Shown piece by piece: positions 38,601 through 50,000 of a DNA stretch of 64,000 nt; position 1 is the first letter of the stretch, and the number at the start of each line of letters is the position of its first letter. Source of the DNA: Trichoplax sp. H2 (lineage: Eukaryota > Placozoa > Uniplacotomia > Trichoplacea). Position numbers and translations under genes: made by a program. The DNA lies in contig NOWV01000017.1 in assembly GCA_003344405.1 (NCBI GenBank), positions 620,001-684,000 on the forward strand. The letters run 5' to 3'. The notes below the pieces were generated by a model. That model worked only from the letters and a program-made list of their open reading frames with translations, did no database searches and had not been told where the DNA came from.

Positions 38601-41365
38601 TTGGCATTAGCCAATTCAAGCTAGAGATATTGACAGTTCCGTCATCTTGTACATAATGCGATATATTTCTAAACAGCAGTAACGAAAGTTTGTAGCATTG
38701 TATTATTTCTTCAATTACAATAAGTTATGGTGATAAAAGCGTTTAAAAATATTTTAACAAGAATTGTACTTACAGTACTTGTAAACTTACGTTATTACAT
38801 ACTAGTAAATTGATTCGTCTATTAGAGTATCAATTATTATCTACTTTTAATCTAAAATTGTCTAACTACTTATTGCATCAGAATTTGCGATTTACATGCA
38901 GTGCTTACAGATCTATTTTTAGCAATATCATCACATTTTAACAATTAAGCCACAATATCAGAACTAAATTTTACTATTGTACGATCTATAAATAACTAGT
39001 GCTTTCAATTAAAGTATCATAGTAAATTTAGAATCTAATCCGTAATTTTATCACAATACTAAATTACTTAGGTGTCTATTAATGTTTCAAAGCCTAGTTT
39101 ATGTATCGTTGTGAGGGGGCTACTATTATAAGTATTATGGTTATCATTTACAAATGTAAACTTGCGTAATTTTAGAATCTGACGTACAATTTGAAGTCCT
39201 ATATTATCGCACAACCTCATAACGTTAGTCTTAAGCTAATTTTGAAGACTACACTACAGTTATTCATTACCTAATTTAGTATATCATTCTTTATAATAAA
39301 TACATTATAAATCAAATTTCTTTGTAATAGCTAATAACTCGTCACAATCCTTGCGCTATATCTTTTACACTATCTTCTTCTACAGCAGATGTATTCTAGA
39401 TATCTTTTGCCATAGGAATGTGTGCATACGCATATTTCAAATGTAATTTAACATTTTACGGTAAGTGAACGTGGTAGGGGTGGGGTGTCTTATAAAAATC
39501 TTAGTTCTTATCTGTTTTATATACTGTAATACTCGTATAAGAATTTAAATTAGAATCCTTGATTCGATTTTACTGTATTTGTTTGAGCTGAAAACTATTA
39601 ATAGTAATTCAGATTTGAGAACATGTTGAAAATGACAACAAATAATATATAGAATTAGTAACATCAGAGAATTCAGTGTAATAGTTCAATACAAGTATCT
39701 ATTTTGGAAATCTTAGGGTGAATTATTTAAAACTGTGATCATATGGTATTCGCTATTTATGTAGTTGTAATAGTAACATGATCACAATACTAGTCATTCC
39801 ACTTGTAAGCCATGTAAGAGGTAAGAGAAACCACTCTTCACGTTTACTCGTATGCGAACATCTTAACTTGTTTCTACGATTATAGGTAAGGTTAAATCGA
39901 TTAAATAAATGATGGTGTTAAAACCTATTTCATTAAAGTATTCAATTTTCAAAGGGTTAAGGGGAATAATTAAGGGCACAAAGATGAGTAAGGTACAATT
40001 TGATAAGCTATTTGATCTCGACGCCGGAATACCATTTGATATCTACTTTTAAGGATGATTTCCTCGTTTTCTGATAACTTATGAAATAAAGATGACAATT
40101 TTGTATACAAAGTACACAAGTTTTTTTATAATACGATACTGTAGTGAAATAAGCTTTGAGTTATCAACTCTTATCCCTAGCCATTTCAAGCCCTTGTTAT
40201 TACTAGAAGCTGTTATGAAAGTTAAGGCAGTACTAAATTTTTTATGGTAGTAACAAACTGTCTGCTTCTGAACTTGTAAATCTATAGTAGTTACATCCAG
40301 ATAGAGAATTATATTGTGAGACTGTGGTGCCATGGATTATCCATAGGTTTCGTAATCTATAATAATGCACCACATCAGTTATACAAGCTTATATTCTACG
40401 GTACTTGAATGGCATTATATTATCAAATTATAAGAACCATATGTTCTAGATGCTTCTATAAATTCCAGCTATAGCATAAAAGCTACAACAATAAATATTA
40501 GAGAACGCTCTTTGTAAATCTATTATAAACCACATTCAATACTAAGAATCTATTATTTTCAACTTTTAATGTAGCTAATAGTAATTCAAGTGCAGTACTA
40601 TCGATACTCATTTCGTGTTTAATATTTATTACATTCGATAAAACTAAAATTTTGTATTGATTACGTTGAAAATTTATGGCCATAAATACCTTGAAACTTA
40701 GTTATTGATCATACGTACATGCGTATTTAATTGAATCACCTGCCAGGTAATTTTAGTATCGCTTATCACGAATTAGAGCTACTTTATTAATGCTTTAAGA
40801 AAGATAGTTTAAAAATTTAGGTAACCCTAACTACAACATCTACAGTATATCAAATATTTAGATATACGCGTATAAGAAACAAGTCACAAAGTAACATTTA
40901 CCGCATGGTAGTAAGTGTAGAAACACTCTTTAGCAGTAATACTTTAATCAAGTTGTTACTACTTGAGATGAAGTCTGCAATACCATTGCTTCATAACTTG
41001 AAGCACTAGCTACAATATCTAGAAAACTTCAAGACAATATTATTAAAGCGAGAGTATCACCATAATTTATCACCGGACGCCCGATAAACTTATTACTCAC
41101 TCGAAATTTACTCCCTGTATTACATAGCCTTGGCTATTAGGTAATACTTTATGGGAAACATAACTCACGCAGAGCGCGATGACTTTAAAATCTAAAATTC
41201 GTAAATAAACGTTACGTAATAGTCAACAAGTACTATAGTTGCAGTTAACTACTGCAAGGAAATACCCAGAATTTGTCTCATTGAAATATTGCAATCCCTA
41301 TGATTACATAAGAATCCGTCAGAGATTATCAAATTTCAGTAAAATATTAGACTGGCAATGTAGTA

Positions 41366-42367
41366 CTAATTCGTGGCATTTCTATGTATTATTTTATGCT
41401 TAGTTAAAGCTCCCGACTGAGTAAATGATTTACCGCACACTAAACACTTATACGGCTTCTCTCCGGAATGAATTCGTTCATGTTTTCTTAGTTGACTAGA
41501 GTCTGTAAATCGTTTACCGCAATCAGAACATGAATACGGCTTTTCACCTGAGTGTATCCTATAATGCTTTTTCAGGTCATTGGCTTGCACGAATCTTTTG
41601 TTGCAAACATCACATTTATGTCTCAGATCTCCAGTATGAATTCTTCTATGGATAGTCAAATGATAAGGTTGGGTGAAAGCTTTCGTGCAAATATCACACT
41701 TGTAAGGTCTTTCACCAGTATGAATCCTCATATGACGAGTTAGGCAGTGATAACGATCAAAAGCTTTATTGCAGATTTTACAATAATGGGTTCCAGTAAT
41801 ATTAGTACCAGAACTACGGGTACCAAGGCGTTTGGTAATACTATCGTCTGACCATGTTTTGTCGTTTACAGGCTTGTCATTGTCAGAAATTTTTGTAGCA
41901 GTCACCGGTTGGATAACTGGCGAAGCAGTTTCTTTATGATGTTCAACAGGGTTCACGGGATTGGCAATAATGGCACCTGGTGACGCAGGCATGTACATTC
42001 GATTGCAAAAGAGGTAGTCAAACGGTAAACAACCAAAATATCCTGACATACCTAACTTGAAATTAACACCAAAGGTATTCATTAACGGCTGGATGGCAAA
42101 ATTCTTTTGAGGATATTGGTGGCAAAGATTACCACCTCCTTGATATTTTATCAGTGTTTTATCGTGAACACTACCCAAATTATGAAGGATTCGATCGACA
42201 GAAAATGGCAATGGACTAACTGCTTTACTAGCATCTGATTTAACCGCTACGTGATTGGGTTTACCGGTGCTTTCCAAGCCATCTCGATAGTGAGAGTTCT
42301 CATGAAGAGCTCCGATTGACGCATTATAATTGCTGAGAAAAGTGGGTCCCATGTAACTTCCTGCCAT
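41366..42367 (-). CDS. Short five-finger C2H2 zinc-finger protein with N-terminal eh1-like motif (gene 4)
   Basis: Predicted nuclear repressor of 333 aa. It lacks the 130-residue helical region of its paralogs. FSVDRIL at 55-61 is a strong eh1-like Groucho-binding candidate. A region rich in aromatic residues and Pro (about 105-145) precedes five intact fingers: C196-H216, C224-H244, C252-H272, C280-H300 and C308-H328. Linkers are TGERPY, TGDLRH, SGEKPY and SGEKPY. Finger 1 has a changed recognition helix (RYHCLTR instead of RSYSLTR). The ATG at 42367 is supported by an in-frame TAA nine codons upstream. The eh1-plus-finger layout resembles repressors of the Fez/Kruppel type, but the fingers do not identify an orthologue. 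It is either the most ancestral-looking member or one that lost its N-terminal exon. Confidence 0.93.
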   Translation of the reverse strand: MAGSYMGPTFLSNYNASIGALHENSHYRDGLESTGKPNHVAVKSDASKAVSPLPFSVDRILHNLGSVHDKTLIKYQGGGNLCHQYPQKNFAIQPLMNTFGVNFKLGMSGYFGCLPFDYLFCNRMYMPASPGAIIANPVNPVEHHKETASPVIQPVTATKISDNDKPVNDKTWSDDSITKRLGTRSSGTNITGTHYCKICNKAFDRYHCLTRHMRIHTGERPYKCDICTKAFTQPYHLTIHRRIHTGDLRHKCDVCNKRFVQANDLKKHYRIHSGEKPYSCSDCGKRFTDSSQLRKHERIHSGEKPYKCLVCGKSFTQSGALTKHKIIHRNATN

Positions 42368-42924
42368 TTCATAAAGTGCCCATACAGTTACTTACAATGA
42401 AAATGATTTGATATATGCGTCGGCTCTTTTACCTTTGAAAGATCTACCAGTAGCTGCAAGTAATAATAAATGATTGTCACTTTGACGTTCGTTTTAGCTT
42501 TTTGAACTGATCTTGAACCAACGGTAATACTTTTAAAAAGGTCAAGCTTCACGATGGGCGATGTAGTAAAGAGAAGGATAGATTCTATTACCAACTTGGA
42601 TTCGTTTATTAGCTAATTACATAAAATTACGCAAGATATATGTTCCAGTGGACGGAAGGCAAAGTCGTGAGTCAGACGATTTGTAATCCGTTACGATTGT
42701 ATCGTTTCGTTTCTTACGAATCGCTGATGTTCAGAGGCGTACTTATTTTGTTTTTACGTGTCGAGTATCGAATCTACAGCAAGTACAAACAAAATATGTT
42801 TTAAAATATACATCTTTCATATTTGAAATAGTGAAATCAAGAAACAATGTGATAAAAAATACGCCTATGGTACATACAGTATAAACAAAGTGGGATCATC
42901 AAGATGTTAATTGAATGGTATACC
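42368..42924. other. 5' flank of gene 4
   Basis: No coding region with recognisable content. A minus-strand open frame at 42388-42594 has no ATG at its upstream end and no similarity to the family N-terminus. On the minus strand it ends in TTGTAAGTAA, which resembles a splice donor, so a 5' UTR intron is conceivable but unsupported. The GTAC island starts about 560 bp upstream of the ATG. Confidence 0.35.
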
Positions 42925-44805
42925 GTATGTACTGTACATACACGTATATTACAGATTAAACTGCAAAGACATTGAAGTTCACTATGTTCTTGGTACAGTA
43001 TAGAGTACACAGATTCAATTCCTCGGTATACAGTAGTAGTATTATTTGAGTAATTTAGCGCTCTATTTGACAGTCAAATGTAAAAAGTTTGCTTCCTTCA
43101 AGCTACTTTACTAACTGTAAATTTATTTCAAATCATAGTTTATAAAAGCGCAAAATTTGATTTGAATATTCAAGTTCCATCGATAGCATGGTACGGTACT
43201 GTACGCTATACAGTAATACTTTATGTTGTATCTACTCAGTACAGTAAAATGTATCAAAGTGATCTGTGGGTGATGCCTACGGGTGTTCTCACGAGTAGTC
43301 AGTCATGTGTCCATCTACCCATTATATTGTATTGTGTATAATAATGTAGTGAGGTCGTAGGTCGCACACGTTGATCTCCAGATTGAATACGTACTGTACC
43401 GTGGAGTCAGGGCTGTTACGGGCTTGCTTGTACAGTATGAGAAATCTTTGCCACTACAGTGTACAGTATGAAAATTACGAAATGTACAGTAGACCTCTAT
43501 ATTCAGTATGTACTATACTGTACTGTACCCACAGTACCGTACGCAACGCTAAGGCATTGCACTAGTTTTTTTACTGTACTGTACTACAGTGCGTTTTTGG
43601 TCGAAGTTTGTTTCTATTTTTTTTTCAGTTTTTTTTTTTTATACTGTTTAGAAGTCAGTTTTTAATTTTTGTCAAAATACCGTACACTGCATAATGGTAT
43701 TTTTGGTAAGAAATACATCTAAAGTACGATATATAATGGATGAATATTAGTTGTGTATCACTACGTCAAAGTATATATTTTTACACTACTAAGTACTCAA
43801 CTACTCGTAAGTTGAAAGTTATCGTGAGGATTTCATCAAGAGAAGCTTTGGTGCTTACTTTTCTGAGTTAAGGCCAGTTATAATATTTATTTTTTTTAAT
43901 CAAGTTAGCTAGCTAGTTTAACTTTAATCTATGTTGAAATACCTGTAAAAATATCGGCACCGTTGTCAATCGTCGATTACCGGCTGGATATTCCAAGAAG
44001 TATTGAAAGTATCGAAAGGATACGTATTTTATCAAATACAAGAAAAAAAATAACTGAATGTATACTATAATTTCGCGCAACTCGCACGACTGGATTTGTC
44101 AGGACACCTTTTACAGGGTGGTGTAGTTATCCCAAAATTTACTTCTAGTGCCACAACGCCTGTCAAGGAAGGGAATTGGTTAATTTTGGACAAAATATAG
44201 CAGATGAAAAATGATTTTCATCGGCTCTAAGAATGCGAAAACACCTTACCTCCGAGAGAAAAAGGGAAAATGATCCCTGCGTACGAATGTCTAGAGGAAC
44301 GGAGAAAAACTAAGTAACCTAGAATAGTAACGCCTGCTATAAGAATGCCAATAACTCAGGAAAACTGTACAGTACTGTACTGTACTGTACAGTACAATAC
44401 ACTCTGTACACTGTACTGTACGCCCAAGAAGTGTCACGGGATGGTAAAAAGGTATACGCCCTCGAGACACTGCGTAACGATGCGCGTATTGTACAATACT
44501 GTAGTCAAACAAAAGGAAAAAGAAAAATGTGTACAGTACAGTAGTAGTCGAGTCGACTGGTGATGGCCTCCTACCGTACCTGGCTCGTACCACGTACTGT
44601 GCAGACAGTGCAGTATGACATTATACTGCACTATAAGAAAAAGCTGTACCGACCTTACAGTACAGTATGTGGTCTTCTACTGTACAGTGTACAGTACTAG
44701 TCCATAACTCTTTACAGTATAATGTTGAGTCCCTGTTGACCCAAACATTTCCCTAGGGTAATGACTGCCGTACAGTACCAGAAGAACGTCTTCTTCGAGT
44801 CCATG

Positions 44806-44842
44806 TAGTTTGTACTGTACGTACACCGTACAGTACAAACTA
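44806..44842. repeat. Perfect 15-bp inverted repeat with 7-nt loop
   Basis: TAGTTTGTACTGTAC at 44806-44820 and its exact reverse complement at 44828-44842 flank GTACACC. The arms combine unique sequence with the island core word. Confidence 0.85.
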
Positions 44843-45872
44843 ACTGGATGTTATTACAGTACTGTAATGCTATTCTTCTATCAAGGACTCTTGCAGAGAC
44901 ATACTGTATTCTCTCTAGCTCAGAATCGCTGCGGAAAATGTGGGAGATTTTTTCGTAAATAATTAGAATAAGCAGTAGGAGGGAACTGGCTGGGCTGGGC
45001 TTGAAACCCGTCCAATCTTGGGATTGATTGATTTAATAAGAGATTACAGTAGTCAAAGAAAAAGAGGAGGATTTCTTTTTTAGCTGCAGTCCTTGAGTTA
45101 AAAAAACTACGTATGAAGAGGACTGTCATATGTGTGAAAGTTAAGTAACCAATCATGGCGGTGTTCAGTGTTTACCGTCTCGCGCTCGGTAAAGTACTAG
45201 GTCAACGGGAGCTCTTAGCGCTAGGAGGGCCAAGCAGGTCTGCAGCAATGTTAAGCGCTTGATGGATATTTTTTGTTAGCCTGATTTCTTTGAAATGTAG
45301 AAAGTAAAAATGCGTTACGGATATTGGATAACCACTGTTTAAAAATGAAATACTCCATTCTTTTGTTCGACCGATCGATTACTTTCTTACCAAGTAAAGT
45401 ACTCTTGTCGTGAAGAGAGCGAGATGAAACCGTAAAGGTAAAATAAAAGATTAAAGATCCTCACCACAACTGTACTTCTATTTATTATACAGTACTGTAT
45501 TTTGCTTCGCAAATGCAGCAGTGCGGTGCAGTAGTTTACGTAGCATAGATTACTGTACTCAGTGTACTATACAGTACAGTACACTGGACACTGAGTGGAC
45601 CGTAGTCACTGACCAACTGTACGGTACGCTGTAATACTGTAATCATGTAATAAGTAGACTGACTGTTCTTTTCCAAAATGTCACCGCTCACTTTGCCAGT
45701 GATGAATTAATAAACTTAATTAAGCTCTATACGGTATCTAGGACTCTGTAGACTGCAGTTGCTAGAACGTATACATATATACATTAATCATTAATTAGTG
45801 TATGATTGGAAGTTCGCAATCTCCATTTGTAATTTTATGTACTTGTTTATTTACCTCCATGAATGTGGCATG

Positions 45873-45932
45873 AAATTTAGTAGTCCATGGATGGTACTAG
45901 TGTACAGCACTCTACAAATTTAGTAGTCCATG
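45873..45932. repeat. 17-bp direct repeat containing TAGTAGTCCATG
   Basis: AAATTTAGTAGTCCATG occurs at 45873-45889 and 45916-45932. TAGTAGTCC also occurs at 11872-11880 (followed by ATGA) and at 22193-22201 (followed by CTGA), so it is a recurrent word of the islands. Confidence 0.75.
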
Positions 45933-46392
45933 ATACTACACATACCGGTGACATACGTAGTACGGTAAAAAGATAAAATTAAAGGGTTAACTAGCCTAAA
46001 AGAATAGTGTTGAGTTACCGATATTTCTGAATAAAAAAGTCCGCTTATATTATTAATTATCATTGTTGTTTGTTTGATTATTTATCTTGATTTTAAAGAA
46101 AAAATTACACAATGCTGTCCAAGAGACTGCATGCCGTTGGACCAGACTCTATTACAGTGTTATACAGTATAGTACAGTACTTTTTCCCAAAAATTTATTC
46201 CATTTCTACGACACAGTCGAAAGTTTGATGGGCGTCTGAAAGCAACAATTTTGCTGATCAAATGGGTACTTGATTAGAATCGCGTTGGAAGTTAACTTCA
46301 ATGAATTGTTAGCCCAAGGATCAACTTGATCCCAATTTAGGCCTTGGTGATTGAATGTAGCTAACTTCATTGCTAGACAAACTACAGTCATT

Positions 46393-46532
46393 GGTACAGT
46401 TATAGAGGTTTCTTAGTACAGTAAATAAGAGAAAAATTCGGGACATGGACTTGTTCAAGTAGTCCTTTCTAGCTGTCCATGGTACAGTCATAGAGGTTTC
46501 TTAGTACAGTAAATAAGAGAAAAATTCGGGAC
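46393..46532. repeat. 52-bp direct repeat, two copies 88 bp apart
   Basis: Copies at 46393-46444 and 46481-46532 are identical except for one T/C difference. Both begin GGTACAGT and end AAAAATTCGGGAC. The spacer contains ACATGGAC and GTCCATGG in opposite orientation. Confidence 0.9.
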
Positions 46533-47030
46533 TGAAAGTCGCTGTTCAGTGGAACAAATGTGCAGGCCGTTGCTGTAAATCAGTACATAACAACAATTCG
46601 ATCAATTACACATAGTAAAACCTTCACCAGCACGTACATTTGTTTAGCAGTAGCAAATCAAGTGCCGAGTTGGCCAATGCAGCTGGGAAATTTGATTTTG
46701 AAAATTATTCTTGATGGACTCCTAATACTGTACATTACAGCAGGCAGCCATGCTTTCGATTGCTCAAATTACTCTTGAGTGAAGTGTCGTAGAGAGTGTA
46801 ATACGTACACTCACTCACTGGCCTATTACAGTAGTAAACTGTTACTCTACTCTACTGGTACTGTACCGGTATCGTATAATGCTTGAAGATATCCCTATAC
46901 TGTACAGTACTTGACACGTGTACACTGTACTGTACAGTACAGTACCAGATATCGTAGTAATAAACGTCAGTGTTCCACAGTATACTGTATTATAGTCTGT
47001 ACTGTAGATATCTACTGTAAACGGTTTCTG

Positions 47031-50000
47031 TATGAACGAGTACGTACTAGTTGAATGTGTTCATGGCTTTGACGTTTCAGCTCGCTGACACCATCCTGCG
47101 CGTCACACTCTTCTCACTCTCGGGATAGGGTATTTAAACATTAATGCAGTAATTAAGTTAATTTTATTGAAGACTAATTTTATTGCATCATAATTTCGCT
47201 TGACAGTGTAGTATTAACGTTATACTTTGCCTTTGGAATAATTGGATAAAATTCATGCGAATCTACTGCACTACTAGGTTGCTTTCGCAGCGGCAATATC
47301 CGCTTCAATCGATCGAGAAAAACTTCATTCATTATACGCATACATAAGATGGAATATACACTTCTAGTATACCATAACGTTCACCACAGTGGACTGCCAA
47401 ATTTACTATACGATATATTTTAGTCAATCGTATGAAGGCGTAATTCTACAGGCAAGTGCTACAAAATAGTAACTAAAACCGATGAGCAAGTCTTGCAAGA
47501 GAAGCCAATCAACAGCATTAGCAATTACCATAGAGTTACTATTTCTCAATACATCTCGACAATAATTACGGACTGTACGTCAATTTTGGACCATTATACA
47601 AGTTAACACATAATAAATTAGTTATTGTAAATTCTCCAGATAACTTATCCTCAACAGTAACCGATTGATTGATTGACCGTAGTAATTTGGCTGTTATGGC
47701 GCTCTCACTGGAAAAATTGAAAGCTAATTTTGATAATATTGGAACGTCAATTGTTACAGTATTCATCATAAATTCATTTATTAGGGCATCGATGATTATA
47801 CGCGTACACTTAATTACTGCTAATGTGCGTTAAACAGTACGTATAAATCGATGCGCAATGTGATCAGAATAAATCAATTAACCCTACCATGGATACTATA
47901 AATGATGATTATGACATATTATCACTTCTTATACTGTCTAGCTGATCTCACACATCTAACTGGGTGTTGCGGGTAATAAGTTGTTATAGTCGCAAGTAGT
48001 TAACTAGCGCCAGTACTGATGATACTATAAATGATAATTTGGACTTATATGTTTTTCTTGATATGCTACTAGTCAATCTTGTACATCTAACTGTGGGTTA
48101 TCAATAATAGAGAGTATCAGCCAGACTCAAGCATTTGTTCAGTGGCTATTTTTTATTATATAAACTCGTATACTGTTAATCTAGGAATACATAAACATAA
48201 ATATTTAAAACCTATGAATCGTGTATCAAGTCGCATCGTAGTTTTTGGCAAGTAATACAGACTTCATAATGCTAGTACTCATTTTTGAAATTCCAGAAGT
48301 GATTGTGACGCAATGAGCAAATAGTTTTATACAGTAATTACTACAGATATTAGAAGTATAGGAAACTTTGTCTTGAATATTGGTAGTAATAATGAAGATG
48401 TGGTCAGTGATCAAAATCAACAATAAGTTTATTTACCTGCTGCACCCATTTATGAAATTAAGATGACAACATCAAATATTTCATCTGATAATTATGAATT
48501 GTGTACCAAGATATCATCTCTGTATTTTATATAGCTTTATCGTTATATACTTTCCATGTACTAGCCACAACTGGTGCCCTTTCCTATATGTGTAAATACT
48601 GGTCGCTGTTCTGCACGCTCTACAGATAGTATAACTTAATGTTAGCCAGTATAGTGCTACAAATAGGGTACTAATAACTATCACTAATGATTCGAAGTTG
48701 ACACCTATCAATTATGGACTACATTTTATAAATCTTTGATATTGGCTGATAGTTTAGTGACTTAGGGAAGCAAATACATATCTCCTGATATCGACTAGCT
48801 AGGCGCCTGATACTGTATTATGCATTACCATGGCAAATGCTAATAAAAAAACCGTCATAACAGTTATATGCTATAAATTTATTAGATGAATCCATCAAAG
48901 ATAAAAACCATAAATATTATCAATAGAACACTTATTTGTACTCATGATGCAGCACTTGCTGAATGCTTTATATTCATTTTGAATTGATATATCTATCGCA
49001 TAAGTTTACGATACATCGAGAAAATATTTAGACTGTCAATTTAGACAAATCTGAATACATAATGACCCAATTTGTGACTTAAAAGATAAGATCTTATGAA
49101 GTAAAACACCCATAAATAGAGCTTTGAAAGAAGATTTTACATTCTTATTAATCATCAAAGACTTTTACTATGATCGAGAGAACTTAATGAACTATAATTC
49201 AGAGGATAACATTTGGATAATTTGGACATGATACAAGGACGTTTATTGAAATATACGACATCATTGAAAAAATGCCCAGCGTCGTATTGAAAATTATATA
49301 TATGTTATGTTAACATATATATATATATATATATAATGGTTAAGGATAATCTGATTATAGAGTTTTCAGCGGCATCTTGAGTCAAGACGCATACAATAAT
49401 TTATGCTCTTGAATACAGCTTGATTCAAAATTTGCAATGTGCACATAAATATGCGTATGTACAACGAAAATAAGATAACTACAGCTTGTTAACTACATGT
49501 GAAAGAGTCAAAGCAGATGCACTAGGCTGAAAAGTTTTCGGTGTAAGTGAACGCTGTCTGCTATACAGAGATAAAAACATATTGATACTAATGTAAAGAT
49601 AAATGAATACGAATACATAAAGGGAACATTCGAATAAAGATTGAAGGGAAATCTAACATTAGAGCAGCCTCCTTTTTCAAGAATGTAAATGAACATAACT
49701 ATATAAAATGCATCGATTTGTAATCTAGTCAACAAGATTGAATCATTTGCATTGTGCCCACTCACAGATAAATTTAATTCGGTGTCCGAGCTCATAAAGG
49801 TGTTTGCAATCGTCGAATGCTATCAGATAAATGCACTGGTACATAATTCTTAAATGAGTTAAATGCCATGCTTGCGCCTGCATTACGTACCTATCATAAC
49901 CTAGAGTTACGTTATATTTATTGCTATAGCATGTCTACCATGTAATTGAAAGGTTTATTATCTGCTTTACAATGCAGAAGTAAGAAAAAACTAAAGTTTA

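Larger units (their letters stand above)
31831..41365. other. AT-rich gene desert between genes 3 and 4
   Basis: About 9.5 kb with no convincing coding region. The longest frame (37725-38021, +, 98 codons) has no motif and biased AT-rich codons. Listed separately are a 24-bp perfect palindrome at 32217-32240 and a threefold tandem repeat at about 35319-35616. Gene 4 runs leftwards, so its 3' UTR should lie just below 41365. No tRNA or rRNA gene was recognised. Confidence 0.45.
42925..47030. repeat. Large GTAC-palindrome island upstream of gene 4
   Basis: Repeated dense blocks at 42925-42965, 43190-43255, 43385-43600, 44362-44425, 44530-44700, 44760-44880, 45480-45640, 46145-46185 and 46840-47020. 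Between the blocks the DNA is more GC-rich than the deserts (for example 45170-45240) and contains one ATGGCGG word (45155-45161). Open frames in the blocks are low-complexity Tyr/Thr/Val/Cys products of the pentamer repeat and not genes. It also holds the hairpin at 44806-44842 and the direct repeats at 45873-45932 and 46393-46532. Confidence 0.8.

Noticed and set aside
42388-42594. Upstream coding exon for gene 4
   Set aside because: The frame has no ATG at its start and no resemblance to the helical N-terminal region of the paralogs.
44291-44631. Several overlapping frames on both strands in the GTAC island
   Set aside because: They are low-complexity translations (Thr-Val-Gln-Tyr / Cys-Thr-Val-Leu-Tyr) of the pentamer repeat, open because GTACA/TGTAC contains no stop in some frames.
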